A stretch of 64,000 nt of DNA from Sphingopyxis sp. (GTDB lineage: Bacteria; Pseudomonadota; Alphaproteobacteria; Sphingomonadales; Sphingomonadaceae): positions 8,073-72,072 of the forward strand of contig JAEMRT010000003.1 in assembly GCA_016463225.1 (NCBI GenBank). The letters run 5' to 3'. The position numbers and the translations under genes were made by a program. Positions 1 through 10,731 of the stretch are shown here, piece by piece. A model generated the notes under the pieces. That model worked only from the letters and a program-made list of their open reading frames with translations, had not been told where the DNA came from and did no database searches. Every line of letters starts with the position of its first letter. Position 1 is the first letter of the stretch.

Positions 1-242
1 GTGCCTTCGACGGCGTTGCCGGCCTTGTCGGCGGCAGCGGCGGTCGCGGCAGCGGCATCGTCGGCAGCAGCAGCGGTTGCGTCGGCGGCGTCAGCGGCAC
101 CTTCAGCGACGGCGTCGCCAGCAGCGGCGGCGTCGTCAGCAACGGCGGCGCCGGCTTCCGAAGTTTCTTCCTGGGCCTTTTCCGAGCAGGCGGTGAGGCT
201 GAAGGCCGCGGCGGCCATCGACGCGATGAGAATCTTGCGCAT
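1..242 (-). CDS. Ala-rich lipoprotein, C-terminus cut by window edge
   Basis: Reading leftwards from an ATG at 242, the protein starts MRKILIASMAAAAFSLTACS, a lipoprotein signal peptide with an LTAC lipobox, so the mature protein should begin at a lipidated Cys. The remainder is almost only Ala with Asp, Glu, Thr and Lys (runs such as AADDAAAAGDAV), which suggests a long amphipathic helix. It runs off the left end, so its length is unknown. It is a paralogue of the gene at 452-772, which has the same architecture. Function unknown; such proteins may act as envelope spacers, but that is a guess. Confidence 0.75.
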   Translation of the reverse strand, partial: MRKILIASMAAAAFSLTACSEKAQEETSEAGAAVADDAAAAGDAVAEGAADAADATAAAADDAAAATAAAADKAGNAVEG

Positions 243-383
243 GGGTATTCCTTTCGAATGCAATGACCGTCTGACCGGTCATGGACGCAGAGAGTTAGCG
301 AGGGTTCAGGGGCTTGGCAATCAATAGCTTTTGTCCTCTGGCGGCACAGCGCCTGTCCTGAAAACAGCCACGGCTGCCCGAAT

Positions 384-416
384 GAACAAAGGGGCCGCCG
401 GTGAACCGACGACCCC
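384..416 (-). terminator. Rho-independent terminator after the Ala-rich lipoprotein gene
   Basis: On the minus strand the RNA would form an 11-bp stem (GGGGUCGUCGG with CCGGCGGCCCC, two G-U pairs) closed by a four-base loop and followed by UUUGUU. The stem pairs completely only in the minus-strand RNA; the plus strand has two A-C mismatches. It lies about 35 bases past the stop of the 452-772 gene. Confidence 0.65.
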
Positions 417-451
417 CATTGTTCTGTTGGCCAATCTGGCCCGCAAGAAGC

Positions 452-772
452 TTACTTCTTGGCTTCTTCCATCGCGCCCTTGGCGGCGTCGGCAGCTTCC
501 TTGGCGGCGTCAGCAGCTTCGGTTGCCTTGTCGGCGGCAACGGCGGTGTCGCCAGCAGCAGCAGCGTCGGCAGCGCCTTCAGCAGCGGCGCCAGCGGTCG
601 CAGCGGCGTCAGCAGCGCCTTCAGCAGCTTCCATCGCGCCGTCAGCGGCACCTTCGACGGTCGCTGCTGCGTCTTCGGTGGCGGCTGCGGTGTCGTCGGC
701 AGCCTTTTCACCGCAAGCGGCGAGGCCCATCGAGGCGGCAAGGACGAGCGACAGAGTGATCGATTTTTTCAT
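452..772 (-). CDS. Ala-rich lipoprotein (106 aa)
   Basis: The protein starts MKKSITLSLVLAASMGLAAC, a lipoprotein signal peptide with a LAAC lipobox. The mature part is about 85 residues of Ala-rich repeats (variants of EGAADAAATAG and DAAKEAADAAKG) ending in MEEAKK, consistent with an amphipathic or coiled helix. The start is set by the signal peptide; the reading frame stays open far upstream but has no coding character there. It is a paralogue of the partial gene at 1-242, on the same strand with 209 bases between them, so the pair looks like a tandem duplication. Function unknown. Confidence 0.8.
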   Translation of the reverse strand: MKKSITLSLVLAASMGLAACGEKAADDTAAATEDAAATVEGAADGAMEAAEGAADAAATAGAAAEGAADAAAAGDTAVAADKATEAADAAKEAADAAKGAMEEAKK

Positions 773-964
773 TTGGGAAACCCCTCTCGGTTTGAACAGA
801 TCGACCGGCATAGGAACAGATCGATCCCGGAATATGCCAATCGAGCGCAGAATTACCCGCTCGGCAAATGGCGCGCAACGCCCTTTTTCGGCCAGCCGGG
901 ATGTTTCGTCGCAAACCTGCTTTGCCCCGAACGCGCATGGCGGAAATAGGGGTGTGCGCGTTGG

Positions 965-993
965 TTGACCAGATATAAAGAAAGCTTTATATG
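965..993 (+). promoter_or_regulatory. Promoter with overlapping palindromic operator for the met operon
   Basis: A -35-like TTGACC (965-970) is followed after 17 bases by TATATG (988-993). A perfect inverted repeat, ATATAAAG-AAAG-CTTTATAT (973-992), fills the spacer and the -10 box. A transcript would start at about 1000, at or next to the ATG at 1001, so the message is probably leaderless. ArsR-family repressors bind such dyads, so autoregulation by the next gene is the simplest reading. Confidence 0.7.
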
Positions 994-1000
994 TATTGTC

Positions 1001-1993
1001 ATGCGCGAGCTGATCGACATCTTTCGGGCCCTGGCGGACCCCACGCGCTTGCGAGTCGTCGCTCTGCTGCGCGAAATGGAGCTGGCGATCGGCGAGCTGG
1101 CGGTGGTGCTTGACCAGAGCCAGCCGCGCGTATCGCGCCATGTCCGTATCCTCGTCGAGGCGGGGATTGTCGAGCGGCGGCGCGAAGGGAGTTGGGTGTT
1201 CCTGCGGATCGCCAACGGCGGCCCGGTTGCGGAGATCATCGGACAGGCTGAAAACTGGCCGTTCTCGGCGCGAGAGGCGCTGGTCATCGCGCATGACGCG
1301 CGGCGGCTGGCGGCGGTGCGCGACGAACGCGTTGCGGTCGCCGAACGCTATTTCGCCGAACATGCCGCCGAATGGGACGCGATCCGGTCGCGCCACGTCG
1401 CCGAAAGCGAGGTCGAGGCGGCGATGCTGGCGATGATGCACAACCGCAGGCTTGGGCATCTGCTCGACATCGGGACCGGCACTGGCCGGATGGCGGAGAT
1501 TTTTGCGCCGACCGCGCGCCGGATCACCGCGCTCGACCGTAGCCCCGAAATGCTGCGCATCGCGCGTTCCAAACTGGCGGGGCAGGCGATCCCGGTCGAT
1601 CTGGTGCAGGGCGATTTTCTGGACCTGCCGGTGGGCGACGCCAGTGTCGACAGCATCGTCATCCATCAGGCGCTCCACTTTGCGCACGAACCCGATCGGG
1701 TGATTGCCGAAGCCAGCCGGGTGCTGCGCGGCGGCGGCCATCTGCTTGTCGTCGATTTCGCGCCGCACGAGGATGAGGCGCTGCGCAACCTCGCTGCGCA
1801 TGCGCGGCTGGGCTTTTCGGATGCGCAGATCCGCGGCTGGTTCGCTTCGGCCGGCCTGTTGCTGGAAAACACGCAAACGCTCGAAGGCGGCGAGCTGGTC
1901 GTCAAGCTCTGGCTTGGCCGTCGTCGCAGCGATGAAGATCAACCCCCGGTCGCCCATGATGGCGACGGGCAAAGCAAAAGGCTTGCGGCATGA
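1001..1993 (+). CDS. ArsR-family regulator fused to a SAM-dependent methyltransferase domain
   Basis: Residues 1-90 form an ArsR winged helix (IFRALADPTRLRVVALL, then QSQPRVSRHVRIL as recognition helix). Residues 140-300 form a class I methyltransferase fold with the SAM motif LLDIGTGTGRM. At 330 aa this is the usual two-domain length. The gene overlaps metF by ATGA and heads the methionine operon. Proteins of this kind (SahR-like) are known regulators of the SAM/homocysteine cycle in Proteobacteria, with S-adenosylhomocysteine as the reported ligand; assigning this copy to that role is inference. The start at 1001 was chosen because it lies at the expected transcription start and begins the ArsR domain; a farther ATG at 965 falls inside the promoter. 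Confidence 0.85.
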   Translation: MRELIDIFRALADPTRLRVVALLREMELAIGELAVVLDQSQPRVSRHVRILVEAGIVERRREGSWVFLRIANGGPVAEIIGQAENWPFSAREALVIAHDARRLAAVRDERVAVAERYFAEHAAEWDAIRSRHVAESEVEAAMLAMMHNRRLGHLLDIGTGTGRMAEIFAPTARRITALDRSPEMLRIARSKLAGQAIPVDLVQGDFLDLPVGDASVDSIVIHQALHFAHEPDRVIAEASRVLRGGGHLLVVDFAPHEDEALRNLAAHARLGFSDAQIRGWFASAGLLLENTQTLEGGELVVKLWLGRRRSDEDQPPVAHDGDGQSKRLAA

Positions 1994-2928
1994 CGTCGAA
2001 CTTGAATTCGCTCGCGGAAGCGCGCCGCGCCGCGGCGTCGCCGCTGTTTGCCAATCTGGACGGCGACATCGGCGTGAGCTTCGAATTTTTCCCGCCCAAG
2101 ACCGAGAAGATGGAAGCCCAGCTGTGGGATACGTTCCGCACGCTGGAGCCTTTGGCGCCGCGCTTCGTGTCGGTCACCTATGGCGCGGGCGGTTCGACGC
2201 GCGAACGCACCCATGCGACCGTCGCGCGCATCGCCGCCGAAAGCGCCGTGCCCCCCGCGGCGCACTTGACCTGCGTCGAGGCATCGCGTGCTGAAATTAA
2301 CGAGGTGGCAGAGGCCTATTGGGAGGCTGGAGTGCGGCACATCGTCGCGCTGCGCGGCGACGTGCCGGGCGGAGCACCCTATAGCGCGCATCCGCAAGGC
2401 TATGCCAACGCGGTCGAGCTGGTGGCCGGGCTGAAGGCTGTGGCGCCGTTCGACATTTCGGTCGCTGCCTATCCTGAAACGCATCCCGATGCGGATTGTC
2501 CGCAGTCCGATCTCGACAATCTGAAGCGCAAGCTCGATGCCGGGGCGACGCGCGCGATCACGCAGTTCTTCTTCTCGCCCGACAGCTTCCTGCGTTTCCG
2601 CGACGCCGCGGCGGCGGCGGGGATCGATGCACCGATCATTCCGGGCATCCTGCCGGTGTCGAATGTGTCGCAGACGCGCCGCATCGCCGACATGTGCGGT
2701 ACCGCGATCCCGGCGTGGATGGTGTCGCTGTTCGAAGGGCTCGACGATCATCCCGCCGCGCGCCAGCTGGTGGCGGCGACCGTCGCCGCCGAAATGTGCC
2801 GCCGCCTCTATGCGGGCGGGGTCCGCGATTTCCATTTCTACACGCTCAACCGCGCCGAGCTCAGCTATGCCATCTGTCATCTGCTGGGGCTGCGACCGGC
2901 CGCGAACGCAAAGGATCAGGCGGCATGA
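1990..2928 (+). CDS. metF: Methylenetetrahydrofolate reductase
   Basis: The 312-aa protein reduces 5,10-methylene-THF to 5-methyl-THF, the methyl donor for MetH. Family signatures are visible: VSFEFFPPKTEKME near the N-terminus, FVSVTYGAGGSTRERT, HLTCVEASRAEI, and IPGILPVSN with FHFYTLNRAEL near the C-terminus. Length is normal for bacterial MetF. It overlaps the upstream regulator by 4 bases and the downstream metH gene by 4 bases (both ATGA), so translation of the three is probably coupled. Confidence 0.95.
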   Translation: MTSNLNSLAEARRAAASPLFANLDGDIGVSFEFFPPKTEKMEAQLWDTFRTLEPLAPRFVSVTYGAGGSTRERTHATVARIAAESAVPPAAHLTCVEASRAEINEVAEAYWEAGVRHIVALRGDVPGGAPYSAHPQGYANAVELVAGLKAVAPFDISVAAYPETHPDADCPQSDLDNLKRKLDAGATRAITQFFFSPDSFLRFRDAAAAAGIDAPIIPGILPVSNVSQTRRIADMCGTAIPAWMVSLFEGLDDHPAARQLVAATVAAEMCRRLYAGGVRDFHFYTLNRAELSYAICHLLGLRPAANAKDQAA

Positions 2929-3989
2929 GCGCCAATATGAAAATGGGTACACGCGGAGCTTTGCAAGCGGCGGCGAGGGAGCGCATCCTGCTCACCGACG
3001 GCGCGTTCGGGACCGAGATCCAGAACTGGAAGCTGGCCGAGGCGGACTATGCCGGGTCGCTCGGGCTGAGCCACGATCAGAAGGGCAACAACGATATCCT
3101 CGCGATCACCAAGCCCGAGGTGCCGGAGACGATCACGCGCGCCTATCTCGACGCCGGATCGGACATCGTCTCGACCAATACCTTCTCGGCAAATATCATC
3201 AGTCAGGCCGATTATGGCGCCGAGCATCTGGTCCGCGCGATCAACGTCGAAAGTGCGAAGATCGCGCGGCGGCTCGCCGACGAATATGCCGCGAAGGACG
3301 GGCGCCCGCGCTTTGTCGCCGGAGCGATCGGGCCGACCAACAAGACCTTGTCCTTGTCGCCTGACGTCAACGACCCCGGTTTTCGCGAGATCGACTTCGA
3401 CTATCTCAAGGCCGTGTACCTCGAGCAGGTCATCGCGCTGGCCGAGGGCGGCGCCGATTTCATCCTGATCGAGACGATCTTCGACACGCTGAATGCCAAG
3501 GCCGGGATCGCCGCGGTGCTGGAGGCCGAGGCAAAGGTCAGCCGCGAGCTGCCGCTGATGATTTCGATGACGCTCACCGACCTGTCGGGTCGCAATTTGT
3601 CGGGGCATACGGTCGAGGCCTTCTGGTACGCGGTGCGCCATGCGCGGCCGCTGACGATCGGGCTCAATTGCTCGTTCGGCGCGGCGCAGCTCCGCCCGCA
3701 TGTCCGCGTGCTGTCCGACATCGCCGATGCGCTGGTGATGGTTTACCCGAACGCGGGTCTGCCCAATGAGCTCGGCGAATATGACGAGATGCCCGACACG
3801 ACCGCGGCGTTGGTGCGCGAATGGGCTGAGCATGGCCAGGTCAACATCCTCGGCGGCTGCTGCGGTTCGACCCCGGCGCATATCGCCGCGATGGCGAAGG
3901 CGGTGGCGGGATTGCCCGCGCGGCAAATTCCCGAGGTGCCGGTTCGGACGCGGCTCGCGGGACTTGAACCCTTCACGATGGCGGCTTGA
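2925..3989 (+). CDS. metH: Methionine synthase, homocysteine-binding module (split MetH part 1)
   Basis: This 354-aa protein carries only the homocysteine S-methyltransferase domain. [12 protein letters not shown] opens the barrel, and the zinc ligands are the Cys in GLNCSFG and the pair in [11 protein letters not shown]. In E. coli this domain is the N-terminal third of one MetH polypeptide; here it is a separate gene, with the other domains at 4541-7159. Split MetH is common in alphaproteobacteria. The two parts should act together in the cytoplasm, moving the methyl group from 5-methyl-THF via cobalamin to homocysteine. The start overlaps the metF stop. Confidence 0.93.
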   Translation: MSANMKMGTRGALQAAARERILLTDGAFGTEIQNWKLAEADYAGSLGLSHDQKGNNDILAITKPEVPETITRAYLDAGSDIVSTNTFSANIISQADYGAEHLVRAINVESAKIARRLADEYAAKDGRPRFVAGAIGPTNKTLSLSPDVNDPGFREIDFDYLKAVYLEQVIALAEGGADFILIETIFDTLNAKAGIAAVLEAEAKVSRELPLMISMTLTDLSGRNLSGHTVEAFWYAVRHARPLTIGLNCSFGAAQLRPHVRVLSDIADALVMVYPNAGLPNELGEYDEMPDTTAALVREWAEHGQVNILGGCCGSTPAHIAAMAKAVAGLPARQIPEVPVRTRLAGLEPFTMAA

Positions 3990-3993
3990 ACCG

Positions 3994-4518
3994 ATGACCG
4001 ACATTCCGACTTGGACGATCCGGGAGGCCGGCGCGGATGACGCGTCGGCGCTCGCGCTGATCGGCGCCGCGACCTTTCTCGAAACCTTCGCGGGCATTCT
4101 CGACGGCGATGCGATCGTCGGTCACTGCGCTGCGCAGCATAGCGGGACGGCCTACCGCGACTATTTCGCGGCCGGCGCACGTGCGTGGATCGCCGAAGCG
4201 CAGCCGGGCGGTGCGCCGATCGGTTTCGCGCTGGTCGGCAAGCCCGATCTCGCCGCCGCCATCGACGGCGATATCGAATTGAAGCGCATCTATTCGCTGT
4301 CGCGCTTTCACGGCACCGGCGTGGGCGCCGGATTGATGAAACAGGCGTTGGCGGCTGCGAAGGATCATCGCCGCCTGCTGCTCGGCGTCTATGCGCATAA
4401 CAGCCGCGCGCTCGCCTTCTACCGCAAACAGGATTTCGTTGATATCGGCACCCGCCAGTTCAACGTCGGCGGCAAGCTCTATGACGATCTCGTCCTCGCC
4501 CGCCCGCTTGCCGCCTGA
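3994..4518 (+). CDS. GNAT-family N-acetyltransferase
   Basis: The 174-aa protein has a GNAT fold: [14 protein letters not shown] at the N-terminus, a beta strand [21 protein letters not shown] that carries the acetyl-CoA loop (H-G-T-G-V-G), and [21 protein letters not shown], the usual C-terminal N-x-x-A-x-x-F-Y motif. It begins 4 bases after the stop of metH part 1 and ends 22 bases before metH part 2, so it is co-transcribed with the methionine genes. Its acceptor cannot be deduced from sequence; an amino acid, polyamine or protein N-terminus are all possible. Confidence 0.85.
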   Translation: MTDIPTWTIREAGADDASALALIGAATFLETFAGILDGDAIVGHCAAQHSGTAYRDYFAAGARAWIAEAQPGGAPIGFALVGKPDLAAAIDGDIELKRIYSLSRFHGTGVGAGLMKQALAAAKDHRRLLLGVYAHNSRALAFYRKQDFVDIGTRQFNVGGKLYDDLVLARPLAA

Positions 4519-4540
4519 TGCCCGCTTTCAGGATTTTTCA

Positions 4541-7159
<2,619 letters not shown>

Positions 7160-7252
7160 CTTCACGCGGCACGCCTGTCCGACAACGGGACGCGCCTCCG
7201 GTTAACCGCCTTCGCGAACGACTGACGGCGCAAAACGCGCTATAACGTCTTC

Positions 7253-8206
7253 ATGGCAAAGTCTCTTTTTCGTCGGCCGTGGCTGCCGGCGCTCGCCCTT
7301 CCGCTGCTGTTTGCTCCGGCACCGCTGCCCGCGCAGACCGGCGCTGCGCCCTATAGCGTCGATGGCCGCAGCTTCGGGCGGTTGCAGGACGCGGTCGATG
7401 CGATCGGCGGCGGCGAGGGGACGATCCGCATCGCCGCGGGCTATCACCGCGACTGCGCGGTGCAGACCGCGGGCCGCGTTGCCTTTGTGGCGGCGGAGCC
7501 CGGCCGCGCGATCTTCGACGGGGTGACCTGCGAGGGCAAGGCGGCGCTGGTGCTGCGCGGCGCCGGCGCGCGCGTCGATGGGCTGGTGTTCCAGAATATG
7601 CGCGTTCCCGACGGCAATGGCGCGGGCATCCGGCTGGAGGCGAGCGACCTCGATGTGCTGAACAGCCTGTTCCGCGCCAGCGAGCAGGGCATATTGTCCG
7701 CCGACGATCCCGAAGCCACGCTGACCATCGACCGCTCGACCTTTTCAGGCCTTGGTCGCTGCGACCGCGGGCTGAGCTGCGCGCATAGCGTCTATACCGG
7801 GATTTACGGCAAGGTCGCCGTGACGCGGACGCGGTTCGAAAAGGGCAGCGGTGGCCACTATCTCAAAACCCGCGCGATCGCGGTCGACATCAACGACAAC
7901 AGCTTCGACGACACCCAGGGAACGGCGACCAACTATATGATCGATCTGTCGTCGGGGTCGGTCGGGCAGATCGCGAACAATCTGTTCGTGCAGGGGCGCG
8001 ACAAGGAAAATTACTCGGCGCTGATCGCGGTGGCGGCAGAGGAACGCAAAAACCCGTCGCGCGGGCTTTCGATTGTCGGCAATCGCGCCAGCCTGCCCGC
8101 GGGGATCGGCCGCACGTCGGTGTTTGTGGCCGACTGGAGCGGCGAGGCGCTGGCGATCGGTGCGAATGAGCTGGGCGCGGGGTTGACGCGGTTCGAGAAA
8201 CGGTAA
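7253..8206 (+). CDS. Exported right-handed parallel beta-helix protein
   Basis: The 317-aa protein starts with a Sec signal peptide (MAKSLFRRPWLPALALPLLF, cleavage near APLPAQ). The body has irregular repeats typical of a right-handed beta helix (GAGARVDGLVFQNMRV, GAGIRLEASDLDVLNSLF, SVYTGIYGKVAVTRTRF, AIAVDINDNSF, GSVGQIANNLF). Such folds occur in polysaccharide lyases, pectin-active enzymes and surface proteins. No catalytic motif could be assigned, so substrate and role are unknown. Probably periplasmic or surface located. It stands alone, 93 bases after metH. Confidence 0.75.
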   Translation: MAKSLFRRPWLPALALPLLFAPAPLPAQTGAAPYSVDGRSFGRLQDAVDAIGGGEGTIRIAAGYHRDCAVQTAGRVAFVAAEPGRAIFDGVTCEGKAALVLRGAGARVDGLVFQNMRVPDGNGAGIRLEASDLDVLNSLFRASEQGILSADDPEATLTIDRSTFSGLGRCDRGLSCAHSVYTGIYGKVAVTRTRFEKGSGGHYLKTRAIAVDINDNSFDDTQGTATNYMIDLSSGSVGQIANNLFVQGRDKENYSALIAVAAEERKNPSRGLSIVGNRASLPAGIGRTSVFVADWSGEALAIGANELGAGLTRFEKR

Positions 8207-8253
8207 GCTGCAATGTCACTCCGCTCGATGCGAACGGGCTTTCCAGGTAGGCT

Positions 8254-8760
8254 TTACGCCTCGCCGCGCGTCTCGATCAGCGATGCGGCCAGCGCTTCGG
8301 CGGGGGATTTGCCGCCCCACAACACGAACTGGAACACCGGGTAAAAGCGTTCGCACTCGTCGATTGCGCTTTCGATCAGCGTTTCGGTCATGTCGAGCGA
8401 CAAGGATGCGTCGCTACCGACGAGCAGGCCGTGGCGGAACAGGATCGTGCCGCTGTTCGACCACAGCTCGAAATGGCCCAGCCACAATTGCTCGTTGATC
8501 AGCGCCAGCGCCTCGTGCGCGACGGCGCGCTTGTCCTCGACCACGCGGATGTCGGGGAACGCAAGCAGCTGGATGACGCCGTCGTCGGCGCGCCACACCG
8601 CGCGCAGCTCATAGGTCGTCCAGCTACCCTGCGCGGTCGCAACGATCTCGTCCTCGCCGACCATCTCGTGCGGCCAGTCGTGCGCGGCAAAATAGGATGA
8701 CAGCATATCCATCGGGGCTGCGTCCTGGCCGTCTTCGTCGTCGTAAATATCTTCGCTCAT
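8254..8760 (-). CDS. YbjN domain-containing protein
   Basis: The 168-aa protein has the YbjN pattern: an acidic N-terminus (MSEDIYDDEDGQD), then MLSSYFAAHDWPHEMVGEDEIVATAQG, VIQLLAFPDIRV and a helix pair ending in FVLWGGKSPAEALAASL. The fold resembles type III secretion chaperones. E. coli YbjN is linked to motility and stress, but the molecular role is unclear. In sphingomonads the gene is usually found beside ubiK and proC, as it is here. Cytoplasmic, with no signal peptide. Confidence 0.8.
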   Translation of the reverse strand: MSEDIYDDEDGQDAAPMDMLSSYFAAHDWPHEMVGEDEIVATAQGSWTTYELRAVWRADDGVIQLLAFPDIRVVEDKRAVAHEALALINEQLWLGHFELWSNSGTILFRHGLLVGSDASLSLDMTETLIESAIDECERFYPVFQFVLWGGKSPAEALAASLIETRGEA

Positions 8761-8816
8761 GGGGGCGCTTTAGCGAGTGTTCGATCAGGTGGCGAGTCGC
8801 TATGCCCACCACCAAT

Positions 8817-8894
8817 CGTCATCCCGGCGAAGGCCGGGATCTCGACAGAGCGCAAAGACGCGAGGGTGAGGCCCCGGCCTTCGCCGGGGTGACG
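8817..8894. repeat. Palindromic dispersed repeat (CCCGGCGAAGGCCGGG type)
   Basis: Two arms in inverted orientation, GTCATCCCGGCGAAGGCCGG from 8818 and its near reverse complement ending in CCGGGGTGAC at about 8893, enclose a short spacer. This is a repetitive extragenic palindrome of a kind widespread in sphingomonads and Caulobacter-like genomes. It lies between ybjN-like and ubiK and just overlaps the end of ubiK. Confidence 0.7.
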
Positions 8895-8895
8895 A

Positions 8896-9237
8896 CTATT
8901 TCTTGGGTGCAGCTTTCGGCTTCGCGGCAGGCTTCGCCGCGGCTTTTGGCGCAGCCGCAGGCTTCGCTGCGGCCTTGGGCGCCGCGGCCGGCTTCTTCGC
9001 CGCGCCTTCCAGCTTGTCGAGCCGCGCTTTCAGCGCTTCGGTCTCCGCACGCGCGGTTGCGGCCATCTGCTTCACCGCGTCGAATTCTTCGCGGCTGACG
9101 AAATCCATCCGGCCGACCCATTCCTTGGCGCGTTCGCGCATCGCGGCTTCGGCTTCGCGGCCGGCGCCGGCAACGGTTCCGGCGACGCCGTTCACCATCT
9201 TGGCCAGATCGTCGAAAAAGCGGTTTTCGCTCTGCAT
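8896..9237 (-). CDS. ubiK: UbiK / BMFP-domain accessory protein
   Basis: The 113-aa protein has the BMFP (YqiC/UbiK) layout: an N-terminal helix FFDDLAKMVNGVAGTVAGAG, then a coiled coil DFVSREEFDAVKQMAATARAETEALKARLDKLE (in two segments), and a C-terminal tail of repeated KPAAAPKAA units. UbiK assists ubiquinone biosynthesis under aerobic conditions in E. coli by binding UbiJ and lipids. The Lys/Pro/Ala tail is longer than in enterobacteria and is typical of alphaproteobacterial members. Confidence 0.85.
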   Translation of the reverse strand: MQSENRFFDDLAKMVNGVAGTVAGAGREAEAAMRERAKEWVGRMDFVSREEFDAVKQMAATARAETEALKARLDKLEGAAKKPAAAPKAAAKPAAAPKAAAKPAAKPKAAPKK

Positions 9238-9274
9238 CTTAAAATTCCTTTGTCGGACGTTCAGTCCCTTGCCG

Positions 9275-9826
9275 TTACCCTATCTGGGTGCTGGCGGCGG
9301 TGGGGACAAGGGTTTCGGCGTCGGGATTGCGCTGGTCGATCTGAAAATTCAGGATCGCGGCAAAGCTGAGCCAGATCATATACGGGACGAGCAGCCATGC
9401 CGCGGCCTTGCGGATCGGGGCAAAGGCAAAGGTGGTGGCGATCGTCATCATCAGGATGAAGATGATCAGATAGAGCGCGCTCGTGACCTGATACTGGCCA
9501 AAGAACAGCGGCGACCACGCGAAATTGGCGATCAGCTGGACAAAGAACAGCAGCAGCGCAAAGCCGCGCCCCTTCGCGCCGCGTGCGTGGAGGATCATCG
9601 CGAGCGCCAGCCCGAGCATGATGTAGAGGATCGGCCACACGACCCCGAACACCCAGCCCGGCGGGGTGTTCGCGGGCAGGTCGAGCGAGGCGAACCAGCG
9701 ATTGCCGTAACCGCTGTTCGACAGCACGCCCATCAGGCTGCCGATCAGGACGATCGCGGGGACGGTCACCAGCGCCCAGCGCAGATACGACATGCGAAGC
9801 TGGCCCGGTGTAGCGATCTCGGTCAT
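9275..9826 (-). CDS. tspO: TspO/MBR family tryptophan-rich sensory protein
   Basis: The 183-aa membrane protein has five predicted transmembrane helices and the TspO signatures WFASLDLPANTPPGWVFGVV and WPILYIMLGLALA. TspO/MBR proteins bind porphyrins and cholesterol-like ligands and influence tetrapyrrole and stress responses; the exact role here is unknown. The start at 9826 is preferred over the ATG at 9832 because AAGGA lies 8 bases before 9826 but only 2 before 9832. The gene lies 38 bases upstream of ubiK on the same strand. Confidence 0.85.
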   Translation of the reverse strand: MTEIATPGQLRMSYLRWALVTVPAIVLIGSLMGVLSNSGYGNRWFASLDLPANTPPGWVFGVVWPILYIMLGLALAMILHARGAKGRGFALLLFFVQLIANFAWSPLFFGQYQVTSALYLIIFILMMTIATTFAFAPIRKAAAWLLVPYMIWLSFAAILNFQIDQRNPDAETLVPTAASTQIG

Positions 9827-9887
9827 GCACATGGTCCTTTGCGCGGGAATCGGCTGATCAAGGATGTCGCGGCGGGCGGGGCTGGCG

Positions 9888-10628
9888 TCAAGCGGCAGCT
9901 TTGACTGCGGCGATCAGAAATTCGACATTGCCCTCCGGCCCGGTGATCGGGCTTTCGACGGTGTCAACGACGCGCCAGCCGCCGCGTTCCATCCATTCGC
10001 GCACTTCTTCGCACACCCGCGCGTGCACCGCGGCGTCGCGGATCACGCCTTTTTTGCCGACCTCGTGCCGTTCGGCTTCGAACTGCGGCTTGATCAGCGC
10101 GACCATCCGCGCGCCGTCTTTGGCAAAACTCATCGGCACCGGCAGCACCTTGGACAGCGCGATGAAACTCGCGTCGCAGACGATCAGGTCGATGGGTTCG
10201 GGGATATGTGCGGCGGTCAGAATGCGCGCGCTTGTTTGTTCGTGGACGATGACGCGATCGTCCTGACGCAGCTTCCACGCGAGCTGGTTGGTCCCCGAAT
10301 CGACCGCATAGACGCGCACCGCGCCGCGGCTGAGCAGCACGTCGGTAAAGCCGCCGGTCGACGAGCCGACATCAATCGCGACCGCGCCCGTCACCTCCCA
10401 GTCGAGGTGCGTGAGGGCATGGTCGAGCTTGACCCCGCCGCGCGACACCCACGGATGGTCGCGGCCCTTGACGCTGATCTCGGCGTCGTCGGCGACCTGT
10501 TGCCCGGCCTTGTCGATCTTGCGGTCGCCGACGTAGGCGAGACCCGCGAGGATGAGCGCCTGCGCGCGCGTCCGGCTTTCGGCGAGGCCGCGGTCAACGA
10601 GCAGCTGGTCGGCGCGCTGCTTGGCCAT
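9888..10628 (-). CDS. tlyA: TlyA family rRNA (cytidine-2'-O)-methyltransferase
   Basis: The 246-aa protein has an N-terminal S4 RNA-binding domain (ADQLLVDRGLAESRTRAQAL to about residue 60) and an FtsJ-like SAM methyltransferase domain (VAIDVGSSTGGFTDVLLSRG). VSRGGVKLDHAL links the two, as in the TlyA/hemolysin A family. TlyA methylates 16S and/or 23S rRNA in other bacteria. The start at 10628 begins the S4 domain; the frame upstream enters a dispersed repeat and is not coding. Confidence 0.9.
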   Translation of the reverse strand: MAKQRADQLLVDRGLAESRTRAQALILAGLAYVGDRKIDKAGQQVADDAEISVKGRDHPWVSRGGVKLDHALTHLDWEVTGAVAIDVGSSTGGFTDVLLSRGAVRVYAVDSGTNQLAWKLRQDDRVIVHEQTSARILTAAHIPEPIDLIVCDASFIALSKVLPVPMSFAKDGARMVALIKPQFEAERHEVGKKGVIRDAAVHARVCEEVREWMERGGWRVVDTVESPITGPEGNVEFLIAAVKAAA

Positions 10629-10639
10629 CAGCCTAATCC

Positions 10640-10721
10640 CGTCATTGCGAGGAGCGAAGCGACGCGGCAATCCAGAGTCGCGTAAACCGCTCTGGATTGC
10701 TTCGCTTCGCTCGCAATGACG
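10640..10721. repeat. Palindromic dispersed repeat (GTCATTGCGAG type)
   Basis: GTCATTGCGAG at 10641-10651 pairs with CTCGCAATGAC at 10710-10720. Inner segments GCAATCCAGAG and CTCTGGATTGC also pair, so about 80 bases can fold into one interrupted hairpin. It fills the gap between dsbD and tlyA. This is a second repeat family, unlike the one at 8817-8894. Confidence 0.75.
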
Positions 10722-10731
10722 AGGTGAAATA

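Noticed and set aside
1-949. Open frames on the plus strand over the lipoprotein genes (1-327, 331-759, 401-949, 459-968)
   Set aside because: They are reverse-strand images of Ala-rich codons (long Ala, Arg/Gln or Ser/Gly runs) and have no signal peptide or domain; the minus strand carries two clear lipoprotein signals.
773-1972. Long minus-strand frame extending upstream of the lipoprotein gene
   Set aside because: It lies antisense to the ArsR-methyltransferase gene and has no recognisable protein features; the lipoprotein signal peptide fixes the start at 772.
4519-4540. Cobalamin riboswitch before metH, or SAM riboswitch before the met operon
   Set aside because: The spaces are too short and lack the B12 box or SAM-type stems; a protein operator explains control.
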